Source: Legionellales bacterium
GTDB lineage: Bacteria; Pseudomonadota; Gammaproteobacteria; Legionellales; Legionellaceae
DNA: 6,401 nucleotides
Direction: 5' to 3'
Assembly (NCBI GenBank): GCA_020050955.1
Contig: JAGVJT010000111.1
Span: 1 to 6,401, forward strand
The position numbers and the translations under genes were made by a program. Under the pieces are notes generated by a model that saw nothing but the letters and a program-made list of their open reading frames with translations, was not told the origin of the DNA and searched no databases. This document shows positions 1 to 6,130 of the stretch, in pieces (position 1 is the stretch's first letter; the number at the start of each line of letters is the position of its first letter).

Positions 1-365
1 CACCATTACCACAAGAAACGCTGTTTAAAGCAAGAAAACAAGTCCTTGAAGTTCACACCAGTGATGCACTTGCACATTACCTTGTTGATCTTGTCGTCGC
101 GACGCGAAATCCTGCGCCTTATAGTGAAAAATTAGCGCGCTGGCTTCGTTTTGGTGCAAGCCCTCGCGCAACCATTGCACTTGATCGCTGCGCAAAAGCG
201 CATGCATGGCTCGCTGGTCGAGATTATGTCACGCCAGAAGATATCCATGTCATCGCTCATGATGTGTTAAGACATCGTATTTTATTAACCTTTGAAGCAG
301 AAGCAGAAGGGATTAATAGCGATTCTTTCTTAGATGAACTGCTTCGTTTGGTTGCCATACCTTAA
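1..365 (+). CDS. moxR: MoxR-family AAA+ ATPase, C-terminal part (5' truncated by window)
   Basis: The reading frame begins at base 3 and ends with TAA at 363-365, giving the last 120 residues of the protein. What is seen is the typical MoxR lid region: a Tyr followed by LVDLVVATRNP, then the sensor-2 motif FGASPRAT, then GRDYVTPEDI, and a closing VLRHRILLTFEAEAEG helix-strand segment. This order and wording are characteristic of the AAA_lid_2 domain of MoxR proteins. Walker A, Walker B and the arginine finger lie upstream of the window and cannot be judged. MoxR proteins are cytoplasmic ATPases thought to act as chaperones for VWA-domain proteins, and here the gene leads directly into a DUF58/Bat cluster. 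No truncation or frameshift is visible in the part shown. The family is certain; the exact subfamily is inferred from context. Confidence 0.96.
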   Translation, partial: PLPQETLFKARKQVLEVHTSDALAHYLVDLVVATRNPAPYSEKLARWLRFGASPRATIALDRCAKAHAWLAGRDYVTPEDIHVIAHDVLRHRILLTFEAEAEGINSDSFLDELLRLVAIP

Positions 366-379
366 AACAAGAGTCACGC

Positions 380-1291
380 ATGACAGAAGGAATTGTAGCC
401 ACATTACCGGAGCTTATTGCTCTGCAACGTCTTGTTAAAACGGCTCGCTACCGCACCGTCAGCCAATCCGTTCGTGCAGGAGGCTACCATTCAAAAGCTC
501 GCGGCCGCGGCATGGATTTTGTCGACGCACGAAACTATCAGGCAGGAGATGAAATTCGTCACATGGAGTGGCGTGTCACAGCACGAACAGGTAGACCTCA
601 TATTAAATTGTATGAGGAAGAACGAGAGCGACCTGTCGTTATTCTCGTTGATTTTAACCCTTCCATGTATTTTGGAACACGGATTGCATTTAAATCGTGC
701 GTTGCCGCTAAACTTGCAAGTTTGATTGCTTGGAGTGCAAATGCACAAGGCGATCGTGTCGGGGGACTCATTTGCTCAGCAACCGCACATCGAGAGTTTC
801 CACCTAAAGCGCGCGAAGCAGGAGTGCTGCCTATTTTGGCGGAGCTTGCTTTGCAAACAAAAGAAATACCCACCAAAACCACCACACCCTCGCATGGTTT
901 AAGTGATGCGTTACTTCGTTTGCGACGTGTTGCAAAACCAGGCAGCTTGCTGGTGCTTATCAGTGATTTTTATACCATGGACGAAGCATGTGAACAGCAG
1001 CTAAGTCGATTACAAGCTCATAATGCTTTATTGGCTTATCATCTTTGTGACCCATTAGAATTATCAGCACCGCCTCCTGGGCTTTATCCTGTAACCAATG
1101 GAAGTCATACCGCATACATTAATACGCTGCAATCCAACACAAGAGATGCTTACCAACAAGCATGCTCTAAGCGCATTGATACACTACAAAACAGCTTAAA
1201 ACGACTCCACACCCAATACATTCAAGTCACGACACAGGACGATCTTGCGTTTTTAATTCATCAGACTTTTCCGCGGAGATCGCATGGTTAA
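380..1291 (+). CDS. DUF58 domain-containing protein (degenerate VWA fold)
   Basis: This 303-residue protein has no signal peptide or membrane segment, so it is probably cytoplasmic. The DUF58 signature is clear: RGRGMDF at residues 41-47, RNYQAGDEIRHMEWRVTART at 51-70, then GRPHIKLYEEERERP. It is followed by a VWA-like strand with the MIDAS-like motif DFNPSM at 91-96 and FGT at 98-100. Asn replaces the first Ser of the canonical DxSxS, as is often loosely kept in this family. A later strand LLVLISDF (190-197) matches the VWA position that carries the second Asp. The chosen ATG at 380 has a weak AAGAG (369-373) six bases upstream and lies 14 bases after the moxR stop, with no room for an ordinary promoter. 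DUF58 genes next to moxR are considered its partners or substrates. Length is typical for the short proteobacterial form. No biochemical activity can be assigned. Confidence 0.95.
   Translation: MTEGIVATLPELIALQRLVKTARYRTVSQSVRAGGYHSKARGRGMDFVDARNYQAGDEIRHMEWRVTARTGRPHIKLYEEERERPVVILVDFNPSMYFGTRIAFKSCVAAKLASLIAWSANAQGDRVGGLICSATAHREFPPKAREAGVLPILAELALQTKEIPTKTTTPSHGLSDALLRLRRVAKPGSLLVLISDFYTMDEACEQQLSRLQAHNALLAYHLCDPLELSAPPPGLYPVTNGSHTAYINTLQSNTRDAYQQACSKRIDTLQNSLKRLHTQYIQVTTQDDLAFLIHQTFPRRSHG
1275..1278 (+). promoter_or_regulatory. Ribosome binding site for the DUF4381 gene
   Basis: GGAG lies five bases before the ATG at 1284 and inside the last codons of the DUF58 gene. It supports the start at 1284 and the 8-base overlap with the DUF58 stop, a layout that favours translational coupling. 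Confidence 0.7.
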
Positions 1292-1763
1292 TGCATTAAA
1301 CGAATTACACGACATCCACGTACCACCGCCTATTTCTTGGTGGCCATTGGCGCCTGGGTACTTCTTATTGATAATGATTATTGTACTCACATCCATTGGC
1401 ATAGGATTACATTATCGTTATCGACGTGCGCGACAAATTAAAAAAGCATCTCTTAGAGAGCTGACAAACTATCAAAACACCTACAATCAACATCCAGAAC
1501 AAGCAGCTGTCATTGCAGCACAAATCTCTTTGCTTTTGAAACAAGTCGCATTGCTCTATTATCCCCGTGATGTTGTTGCATCGCTACAAGGTGATGCATG
1601 GCTTCGCTTTCTAACAGAAAGCGGGAAAAAACTTGATTTCACACGTGAGCGTGCGGCGTTACTGGAAGCCCCCTTCGTACCGACCACAACCGTGACCCTC
1701 ACGGGACTATTTTCACTTGCTCGTCATTGGATTAAGCAACGGAGCCACCGATGTTTGAACTAG
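1284..1763 (+). CDS. DUF4381 domain-containing membrane protein
   Basis: This 159-residue protein matches the DUF4381 pattern. A short N-terminal segment has L-H-D-I-H-V-P-P-P-I-S-W-W-P-L-A-P-G (residues 8-25), where the DIHxPxxxSWWPxAPG motif is diagnostic. One membrane helix follows at about 24-43, then a basic stop-transfer stretch YRYRRARQIKK. The rest is a helical cytoplasmic domain with YYPRDVVASLQGDAWLRFL (about 92-110), the second conserved block of the family. The gene overlaps the end of the DUF58 gene by 8 bases and the start of batA by 13 bases, so it is firmly embedded in the operon. In this gene order it is a standard component of gammaproteobacterial MoxR/Bat clusters. Its role is unknown; a membrane scaffold linking the cytoplasmic DUF58 protein to the BatA/BatB pair is a reasonable inference only. 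Confidence 0.92.
   Translation: MVNALNELHDIHVPPPISWWPLAPGYFLLIMIIVLTSIGIGLHYRYRRARQIKKASLRELTNYQNTYNQHPEQAAVIAAQISLLLKQVALLYYPRDVVASLQGDAWLRFLTESGKKLDFTRERAALLEAPFVPTTTVTLTGLFSLARHWIKQRSHRCLN
1741..1744 (+). promoter_or_regulatory. Ribosome binding site for batA
   Basis: GGAG lies six bases before the ATG at 1751 and within the 3' end of the DUF4381 gene. It supports the chosen start, which is followed by a family-typical N-terminus (LATPWILIGLPLPWLIWR). Confidence 0.7.
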
Positions 1764-2767
1764 CCACACCGTGGATACTAATCGGCTTACCATTGCCTTG
1801 GCTTATTTGGCGCTATGCTCCAAAAGCAACCATGGAGCCGCAACAAGCACTGCATATTCCTTTTTTTGATATGATCAGTACGTTGGATAAAGCAAAAATC
1901 ACCCAACAAAGCCGCCCATCTTTTTGGTTAATGGGTGTCTGGGTGTTGATGATCCTAGCCCTCGCAGGACCTCGCTGGGTAGGTAATCCCGAGCAATTAT
2001 CACGAGAAGGGCATAATATCTTATTAGCACTTGATATTTCAGGCAGCATGGCCATTGATGACATGACGTGGCAAGGCCAATCGAGCACGCGCTTAAATGT
2101 CGTTAAACATGCTGCCAACGCCTTCGTGCGTCATCGAGAAAATGATAAAATTGGTTTAATTTTGTTTGGAACACACGCTTATTTACAAACACCACTCACC
2201 CACGATAAACAAACCGTCTTACTTCGGCTAGATGATGCAACTGTTGGACTAGCAGGCCAAACAACAGCCTTAGGAGATCCCATTGGGCTTGCTATTAAGC
2301 ATTTACAACATGCGCCACAACAAGGACGCATCATGATTTTATTAACCGACGGCGCAAGCAATGCCGGCGTCATTTCGCCCTTAAAAGCAGCCGATATTGC
2401 AAAAAAAGAGAACATTAAAATCTACACGATTGGGTTAGGTGCAGATACCAGTATGAATCCTATGACAAGATTATCCATCGGTTTTGCGCGAGGCACGGAT
2501 CTTGACGAAGACACGCTAAAAACTATCGCAAAAACAACCGGCGGCCATTATTTTCGTGCAACTGACGAAACATCGCTACAACGTATTTATCAGCTTATCA
2601 ACCAAATGGAAACCGTAAAACAAGAAGATACCGCCATCAGACCACAGCATGACTATTATCCTTGGCCGCTTGCGATTGCGCTATTACTACTCATCGTCGG
2701 CGTCTTACATGAGAGAGGTGCATTAGGGCGTCTCATGCAACATCAACCAAGGCGTGTAAAATCATGA
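1751..2767 (+). CDS. batA: BatA-type membrane VWA domain protein
   Basis: This 338-residue protein has the BatA layout. Two membrane segments lie near the N-terminus (about 7-21 and 57-73, the second ending in LALAGPRW), then comes a VWA domain from about 88 to 285, then a C-terminal membrane helix (about 303-319) with a short basic tail. The metal-ion-dependent adhesion site looks complete: DISGS at 95-99, a Thr at 171-172 in GQTTALGDPIG, and Asp200 in ILLTDGASNAG. Other BatA family blocks include NDKIGLILFG, AYLQTPLT and the IYTIGLG strand followed by DLDEDTLKTIAKTTGGHYFRATD. The domain sits between the two outer membrane segments; in the usual topology it faces the periplasm. Together with BatB it forms the VWA pair of the Bat system, linked to stress and oxygen tolerance in other bacteria. 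It shares a 4-base ATGA overlap with batB. Confidence 0.96.
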   Translation: MFELATPWILIGLPLPWLIWRYAPKATMEPQQALHIPFFDMISTLDKAKITQQSRPSFWLMGVWVLMILALAGPRWVGNPEQLSREGHNILLALDISGSMAIDDMTWQGQSSTRLNVVKHAANAFVRHRENDKIGLILFGTHAYLQTPLTHDKQTVLLRLDDATVGLAGQTTALGDPIGLAIKHLQHAPQQGRIMILLTDGASNAGVISPLKAADIAKKENIKIYTIGLGADTSMNPMTRLSIGFARGTDLDEDTLKTIAKTTGGHYFRATDETSLQRIYQLINQMETVKQEDTAIRPQHDYYPWPLAIALLLLIVGVLHERGALGRLMQHQPRRVKS

Positions 2768-3684
2768 CAACATTGCATCTACTTCGTCCTTACTGGTTAT
2801 GGGGATTGTTGCTATTGCCACTTTTAAGTGTCTTGTGGCGTAGATTTTCTTCGCAACAAGCATGGCATCAATTATGTGACTCGCATTTATTAACACATCT
2901 TATCAGCCATCAACAAAACACTCGCTATAGTCGTGCATTGGCCATGCTCACGATACTCATACTCATGCTTATCTTAAGCCTTACAGGGCCTGCTTACACA
3001 CGACTTCCTGTGCCACTTTATCAAAAACAGCAAGCGCATGTTTTATTGCTCGATACCTCGAATACCATGCTCGCTCGGGATCTTTCACCCAATCGGCTAC
3101 AACGCGCAAAATTTAAATTACATGACTTGCTACATCAACAAGACAAGGGGCAATTCGCACTCATCGCCTACACAGGTGAGCCATTTGTAGTCTCACCACT
3201 GACAGATGACGGGCAAACAATCGACGCACTACTGCCATCCCTAACATCTGAGATTATGCCCGTCGGTGGCAATCGGCTTGATTTAGCACTCCTTGAAGCA
3301 CAAACGCTTCTTGAGCAATCAAACATTACATCAGCTCGCGTGCTCGTGCTCACCGCCGAGCCGCCATCAGCATCAGCAATATCCACCGCACATCAACTAG
3401 CGAAGAATCATTTATCCGTCTCGATTTTACCCATGCTTCCTGCACAACAAATTTCTCCAGCGTTTCAACAACTCGCATCATCAGGCCACGGGGAACTACT
3501 GCTTTTATCACTAACCTCAACAGACATTGAACAATGGTTAAAAACCACCACACCTGATCACACCTTACAAACAAACAACAAAGCCGCCACATGGCGTGAT
3601 GATGGTCGTTGGTTACTCATACCGGCACTCTTACTGCTACTTCCTATGTTTCGCCGCAATTGGTTACAAAGGATAAAACCATGA
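2764..3684 (+). CDS. batB: BatB-type membrane VWA domain protein with eroded MIDAS
   Basis: This 306-residue paralogue of BatA has two N-terminal membrane segments (about 9-25 and 57-74, followed by the family-typical LTGPAYTRLP), a VWA domain from about 90 to 255, and a C-terminal helix (about 283-296) ending in RRNWLQRIKP. BatB blocks are present: ARDLSPNRLQRAKFKLHDLL, VVSPLTDDGQTIDALLPSL and IMPVGGNRLDLALLEA. The metal site departs from consensus. DxSxS reads DTSNT (97-101), the mid-domain Thr/Ser region reads GGNRLD, and the usual LLTDG strand reads LVLTAE (194-199), so the second conserved Asp is lost. Metal binding may therefore be weak or absent. The gene begins in a 4-base overlap with batA and ends in a 4-base overlap with batC. 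Many gammaproteobacterial homologues carry a fused C-terminal TPR region, which here is a separate gene. Confidence 0.94.
   Translation: MTTLHLLRPYWLWGLLLLPLLSVLWRRFSSQQAWHQLCDSHLLTHLISHQQNTRYSRALAMLTILILMLILSLTGPAYTRLPVPLYQKQQAHVLLLDTSNTMLARDLSPNRLQRAKFKLHDLLHQQDKGQFALIAYTGEPFVVSPLTDDGQTIDALLPSLTSEIMPVGGNRLDLALLEAQTLLEQSNITSARVLVLTAEPPSASAISTAHQLAKNHLSVSILPMLPAQQISPAFQQLASSGHGELLLLSLTSTDIEQWLKTTTPDHTLQTNNKAATWRDDGRWLLIPALLLLLPMFRRNWLQRIKP
3668..3673 (+). promoter_or_regulatory. Ribosome binding site deciding the batC start
   Basis: AAAGGA lies seven bases before the ATG at 3681. An in-frame ATG also exists at 3609, but it lies deep in batB and would put about 24 hydrophilic residues in front of the signal peptide. 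The Shine-Dalgarno sequence, the ATGA overlap with the batB stop and the signal peptide all favour 3681. Confidence 0.8.
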
Positions 3685-4463
3685 TAAGACGAGCACGCAT
3701 AATTGCCATCTTATTAAGTGTTGGTTTTCATACCACCACAGCATTTGCATGGACATGGCAAGACTTATGGAGAACACCCAATCAGCAAGCATCTCAACTC
3801 ATGCATGAAACAAAATTTAGTGAGGCAGAACAACAATTCCAAAACCAAGCCTGGCGAGCAACAGCCGCTTTTCGTGCACAACATTTCAAAAAAGCGAGTG
3901 AGCATTTCGCCGCATTGAATAGTGCAGATGGTTATTATAATCAGGGTAATGCACTGGCGTACCTCAAACAATACAAAGACGCCATTGACGCTTATAATAA
4001 AAGTTTAGCTCTACGCCCTCATGATCAAGACACACTGCATAATCGTACCGTGATAGAAAAATTACTTAAGCAAAACCAAGATAAACAAAACCAAGATAAA
4101 CAAAACCAGGATAAGCAAAACCAAGATAAGCAAAACCAAGATAAGCAAAACCAGGATAAGCAAAACCAAGATAAGCAAAACCAGGATAAGCAAAACCAGG
4201 ATAAGCAAAACCAAGATAAGCAAAACCAGGATAAGCAAAACCAGGATAAACAAAATCAGGATAAGCAAAACCAGGATAAACAAAATCAGGATAAGCAAGA
4301 CCAAGATAAACAAAATCAAGACAAGCAAGGTCAAGATACGAAGCACCAACCAAGCGATGAAGATAAACAATGGCTAAACTTAATCCCAGATGATCCTGGC
4401 GGGCTATTACGAGAAAAATTTTTACGTGACCACTTACGTCGTACAGAACAGGAGGAGTCATGA
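3681..4463 (+). CDS. batC: BatC-like exported TPR protein with a long QNQDK repeat linker
   Basis: Starting at 3681 the product has 260 residues. Residues 1-23 form a signal peptide (basic MIRRAR, hydrophobic IIAILLSVGF, cleavage after AFA), so the protein is exported to the periplasm unless the signal stays as an anchor. Residues 24-121 are the family-typical TPR region: WQDLW, PNQQASQLMHETKFSEAEQQF, then YYNQGNALAYLKQYKDAIDA, ending in LALRPHDQDTLHN. Residues 131-220 are eighteen five-residue repeats, mostly QNQDK. Residues 221-260 hold the conserved tail, including DEDKQW and IPDDPGGLLREKFLRDHLRR (235-254). Homologues usually have a low-complexity Q/D-rich stretch at this place, but not normally such a regular array. 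The TPR part is presumed to scaffold the BatA/BatB/BatD assembly. The gene has 4-base ATGA overlaps with both batB and batD. In many relatives this region is fused to BatB; here it is free. Confidence 0.92.
   Translation: MIRRARIIAILLSVGFHTTTAFAWTWQDLWRTPNQQASQLMHETKFSEAEQQFQNQAWRATAAFRAQHFKKASEHFAALNSADGYYNQGNALAYLKQYKDAIDAYNKSLALRPHDQDTLHNRTVIEKLLKQNQDKQNQDKQNQDKQNQDKQNQDKQNQDKQNQDKQNQDKQNQDKQNQDKQNQDKQNQDKQNQDKQNQDKQNQDKQDQDKQNQDKQGQDTKHQPSDEDKQWLNLIPDDPGGLLREKFLRDHLRRTEQEES
4071..4340 (+). repeat. Eighteen-copy 15-bp in-frame tandem repeat (QNQDK array)
   Basis: The unit is CAAAACCARGATAAR, five codons reading Gln-Asn-Gln-Asp-Lys, starting at 4071 in the batC frame. Units 1-15 (4071-4295) are identical in protein and vary only at synonymous third positions (AAC/AAT, CAA/CAG, AAA/AAG). 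Unit 16 reads QDQDK, unit 17 (4311-4325) reads QNQDK with a GAC codon, and unit 18 (4326-4340) has decayed to QGQDT. The array ends are the most diverged, as is common in tandem arrays changing by slippage or unequal exchange. Because the period is a multiple of three, gain or loss of units would alter only the length of the linker. There are no spacers, so it is not a CRISPR array. Confidence 0.98.
4236..4295 (+). repeat. Exact 30-bp direct duplication within the QNQDK array
   Basis: Bases 4236-4265 and 4266-4295 are identical. Each is a two-unit block: an AAC/CAG/AAA-type unit followed by an AAT/CAG/AAG-type unit. The AAT/CAG type occurs nowhere else in the array, so this is a recent two-unit duplication rather than independent drift. 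Confidence 0.9.
4450..4455 (+). promoter_or_regulatory. Strong ribosome binding site for batD
   Basis: AGGAGG, part of a longer AGGAGGAG, lies four bases before the ATG at 4460 and within the last codons of batC. It is the best Shine-Dalgarno match in the window and supports the ATGA overlap start, suggesting efficient re-initiation after batC. Confidence 0.85.
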
Positions 4464-6124
4464 GATCGTATTTATTCGCGATTTTTCTATCACTCATCAC
4501 ACCATCTTTGTTGGCAGCAATCACAACGCACATTGAACCATCCACCGTTTCACAGGGTGAATCGTTTCGTTTAACGCTCACGCTCGATAATGTCGCCTCA
4601 AGTGGTATTCCTGATCTTATCGCCCTGCAACAGCATTTTAATATCGATGCCACAGAGCATAGCGTTTCAACAAATATCATCAACGGCAATGTTTCGACCG
4701 TCAACCAATGGGTGATTGTTTTAACACCAAAAAAAACAGGCACGCTTGCCATTCCCAGCATCAAAATCGGCACAGAACAAAGCACCCCCTCACAAATTAC
4801 CGTCACAAAAAACACAACAACCAAATCCACACACGCACCCAAAACATTTTCATCGCAACAATCATCACAAAAAGACGATGCTATTTCCGTGCAAGTTGAT
4901 GTCGACACGAAAACCCCGTATCTCCACCAGCAAGTCGTTTATACAGTAAAACTTTTGCATCGAGGGCAATTGTTAGATGCAAGCTATCAACCACCACGGA
5001 TGGAAGATACACTCATGATGCCGTTGGGCAACAGCCGTGAATATCAAGTCTCGCAACAAGGTGAGCTTTATACGGTTGAAGAACAGCGTTACGCATTATT
5101 TCCTCAGAAAACAGGAGAACAATTACTTGAAGGGCCAACCTTCCAAGCACTCGTTTACAATGGCATGCCCAAACGCATGCATGCGACAGCCAAACCGACG
5201 CAATTTACCGTCAATCCCGCACCTTCTTCTTATAAAGGCGCTCATTGGCTACCGGCCAAACGCATCACCTTATCAGAACATTACGATAAAATTGCTTTGA
5301 AATACAAGGAAGGCAATACGCTCATTCGCACCATCACATTAGAAGGTGTGGGCGTACCTGCAGAATTATTACCCACGCTCTCTGCTAACCCTCGCACATC
5401 ATTTGGTGTGTATCCTGAAAAACCAGCATTAAATAATACGCTGCATAAACAAAATATTGTCGGAACCAAAACGATTCAAATCACTTATTTACTAAATCAA
5501 CCAGGAAAAATCACGCTACCGGCTTATAATCTGGCCTGGTTTAACACCACTACAGGACAAGAAGAACACGTCACACTACCTGCACACACGTTAACGGTAA
5601 CAGCGCTTCCCCCCATACATAAAACATCAAAAGCATTAGTACCCAAAAAAGCGATCGCCACAACCCCAAAAAAACCAAGCGAGCCCTTTCACAGAGCTTA
5701 TTTACCCTGGATTATTGCACTATTATTCGCGCTCGCCTGGCTTATCACCATGCTAAAACCTTATTACAAACGAAAGCAGCTATCCATTACCACCAAACCA
5801 AAGCGCGGGAAACTTTCAATGATTCATCAAGGCTGTCTCGAGCGCGATCCGCTGAAAACACAAGCCGCTATTCTTCACTGGGCACGCACCAAGTGGCCTC
5901 ATGCATCAATTAAACATTTACAAGAAGTGATTTCACTTATCAATCACGATGCTTTAGCGCACGAACTTCTCAAATTATCCCAAGCACTGTACGACAATCG
6001 CAACACAACATGGGAAGGCGATCATTTGTGGGAACTCATTAGGCATTACCGCTCGAAACCATCAACAAAACAAACACAATCTGTGCTACCATCCATCAAT
6101 CCATCCCATCAAGGTAAGGCTTAA
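4460..6124 (+). CDS. batD: BatD family protein (exported, C-terminally anchored)
   Basis: This 554-residue protein starts with a signal peptide (about 1-19, LFAIFLSLITPSLLA then AITTHIEPSTV). A large periplasmic part follows, rich in beta strands and matching the BatD (oxygen tolerance) family: an N-terminal Ig-like block with VSQGESFRLTLTLDN (30-44) and WVIVLTPKKTGTLAIPSI (84-101), a Ser/Thr/Lys-rich linker (about 110-140), and a second block with VQVDVDTKTPYLHQQVVYTV (144-163), RYALFPQKTGE (210-220) and LIRTITLEGVGVPAELLP (288-305). A third part ends in PAYNLAWFNTTTG. A second low-complexity Lys/Pro linker (about 385-410) precedes a membrane helix at about 414-432 and a cytoplasmic helical domain of about 120 residues, with AAILHWARTKWP (469-480) and TTWEGDHLWELI (516-527). 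Length and architecture are normal for BatD. It probably spans the membrane and contacts both BatA/BatB and cytoplasmic partners; this is inference. Confidence 0.94.
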   Translation: MRSYLFAIFLSLITPSLLAAITTHIEPSTVSQGESFRLTLTLDNVASSGIPDLIALQQHFNIDATEHSVSTNIINGNVSTVNQWVIVLTPKKTGTLAIPSIKIGTEQSTPSQITVTKNTTTKSTHAPKTFSSQQSSQKDDAISVQVDVDTKTPYLHQQVVYTVKLLHRGQLLDASYQPPRMEDTLMMPLGNSREYQVSQQGELYTVEEQRYALFPQKTGEQLLEGPTFQALVYNGMPKRMHATAKPTQFTVNPAPSSYKGAHWLPAKRITLSEHYDKIALKYKEGNTLIRTITLEGVGVPAELLPTLSANPRTSFGVYPEKPALNNTLHKQNIVGTKTIQITYLLNQPGKITLPAYNLAWFNTTTGQEEHVTLPAHTLTVTALPPIHKTSKALVPKKAIATTPKKPSEPFHRAYLPWIIALLFALAWLITMLKPYYKRKQLSITTKPKRGKLSMIHQGCLERDPLKTQAAILHWARTKWPHASIKHLQEVISLINHDALAHELLKLSQALYDNRNTTWEGDHLWELIRHYRSKPSTKQTQSVLPSINPSHQGKA

Positions 6125-6130
6125 AAAAAC

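Noticed and set aside
366..379. Promoter between moxR and the DUF58 gene
   Set aside because: The gap is only 14 bases and holds no -10/-35 arrangement; a promoter would have to be inside moxR and none was evident.
417..725. Second-frame open reading frame within the DUF58 gene
   Set aside because: It overlaps a clear DUF58 protein in another frame and shows no domain or ribosome site.
3609..3680. Upstream in-frame ATG at 3609 as the batC start
   Set aside because: It lies inside batB, has no good ribosome site, and would bury the signal peptide behind a hydrophilic extension unlike the family. The start at 3681 has AAAGGA and an ATGA overlap.
3609..3684. BatB/BatC split as a simple frameshift or sequencing error
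   Set aside because: BatB ends normally after its last membrane helix, and BatC has a proper ribosome site and signal peptide, so two intact genes are the simpler reading. Only read data could fully exclude it.
4071..4340. CRISPR array
   Set aside because: The units are 15 bp, contiguous, without spacers, and translate in the frame of batC.
4062..4908. Long reverse-strand open frames across the repeat, one giving a 102-residue LILVL-type hydrophobic protein and one a 280-residue protein with GFAYP-like repeats
   Set aside because: They are open because a 15-bp unit keeps every frame periodic and two reverse frames happen to lack stops. They lie antisense to a well-supported family gene and show no ribosome site or recognisable domain.
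5162..5185. Two neighbouring perfect palindromes, GGCATGCC (5162-5169) and CGCATGCATGCG (5174-5185)
   Set aside because: They lie in the middle of batD and encode ordinary residues, with frequent GCATGC from Met/His/Ala codons. No loop, T-run or operator context is present.
5651..5658. GCGATCGC octamer, the HIP1 palindrome common in cyanobacteria
   Set aside because: Only one copy was noticed, it falls in coding sequence, and the gene set is gammaproteobacterial in type.
6125..6130. Terminator after batD
   Set aside because: The six bases between batD and the next gene form no hairpin, and the A-run is not followed by a T-run on the + strand.
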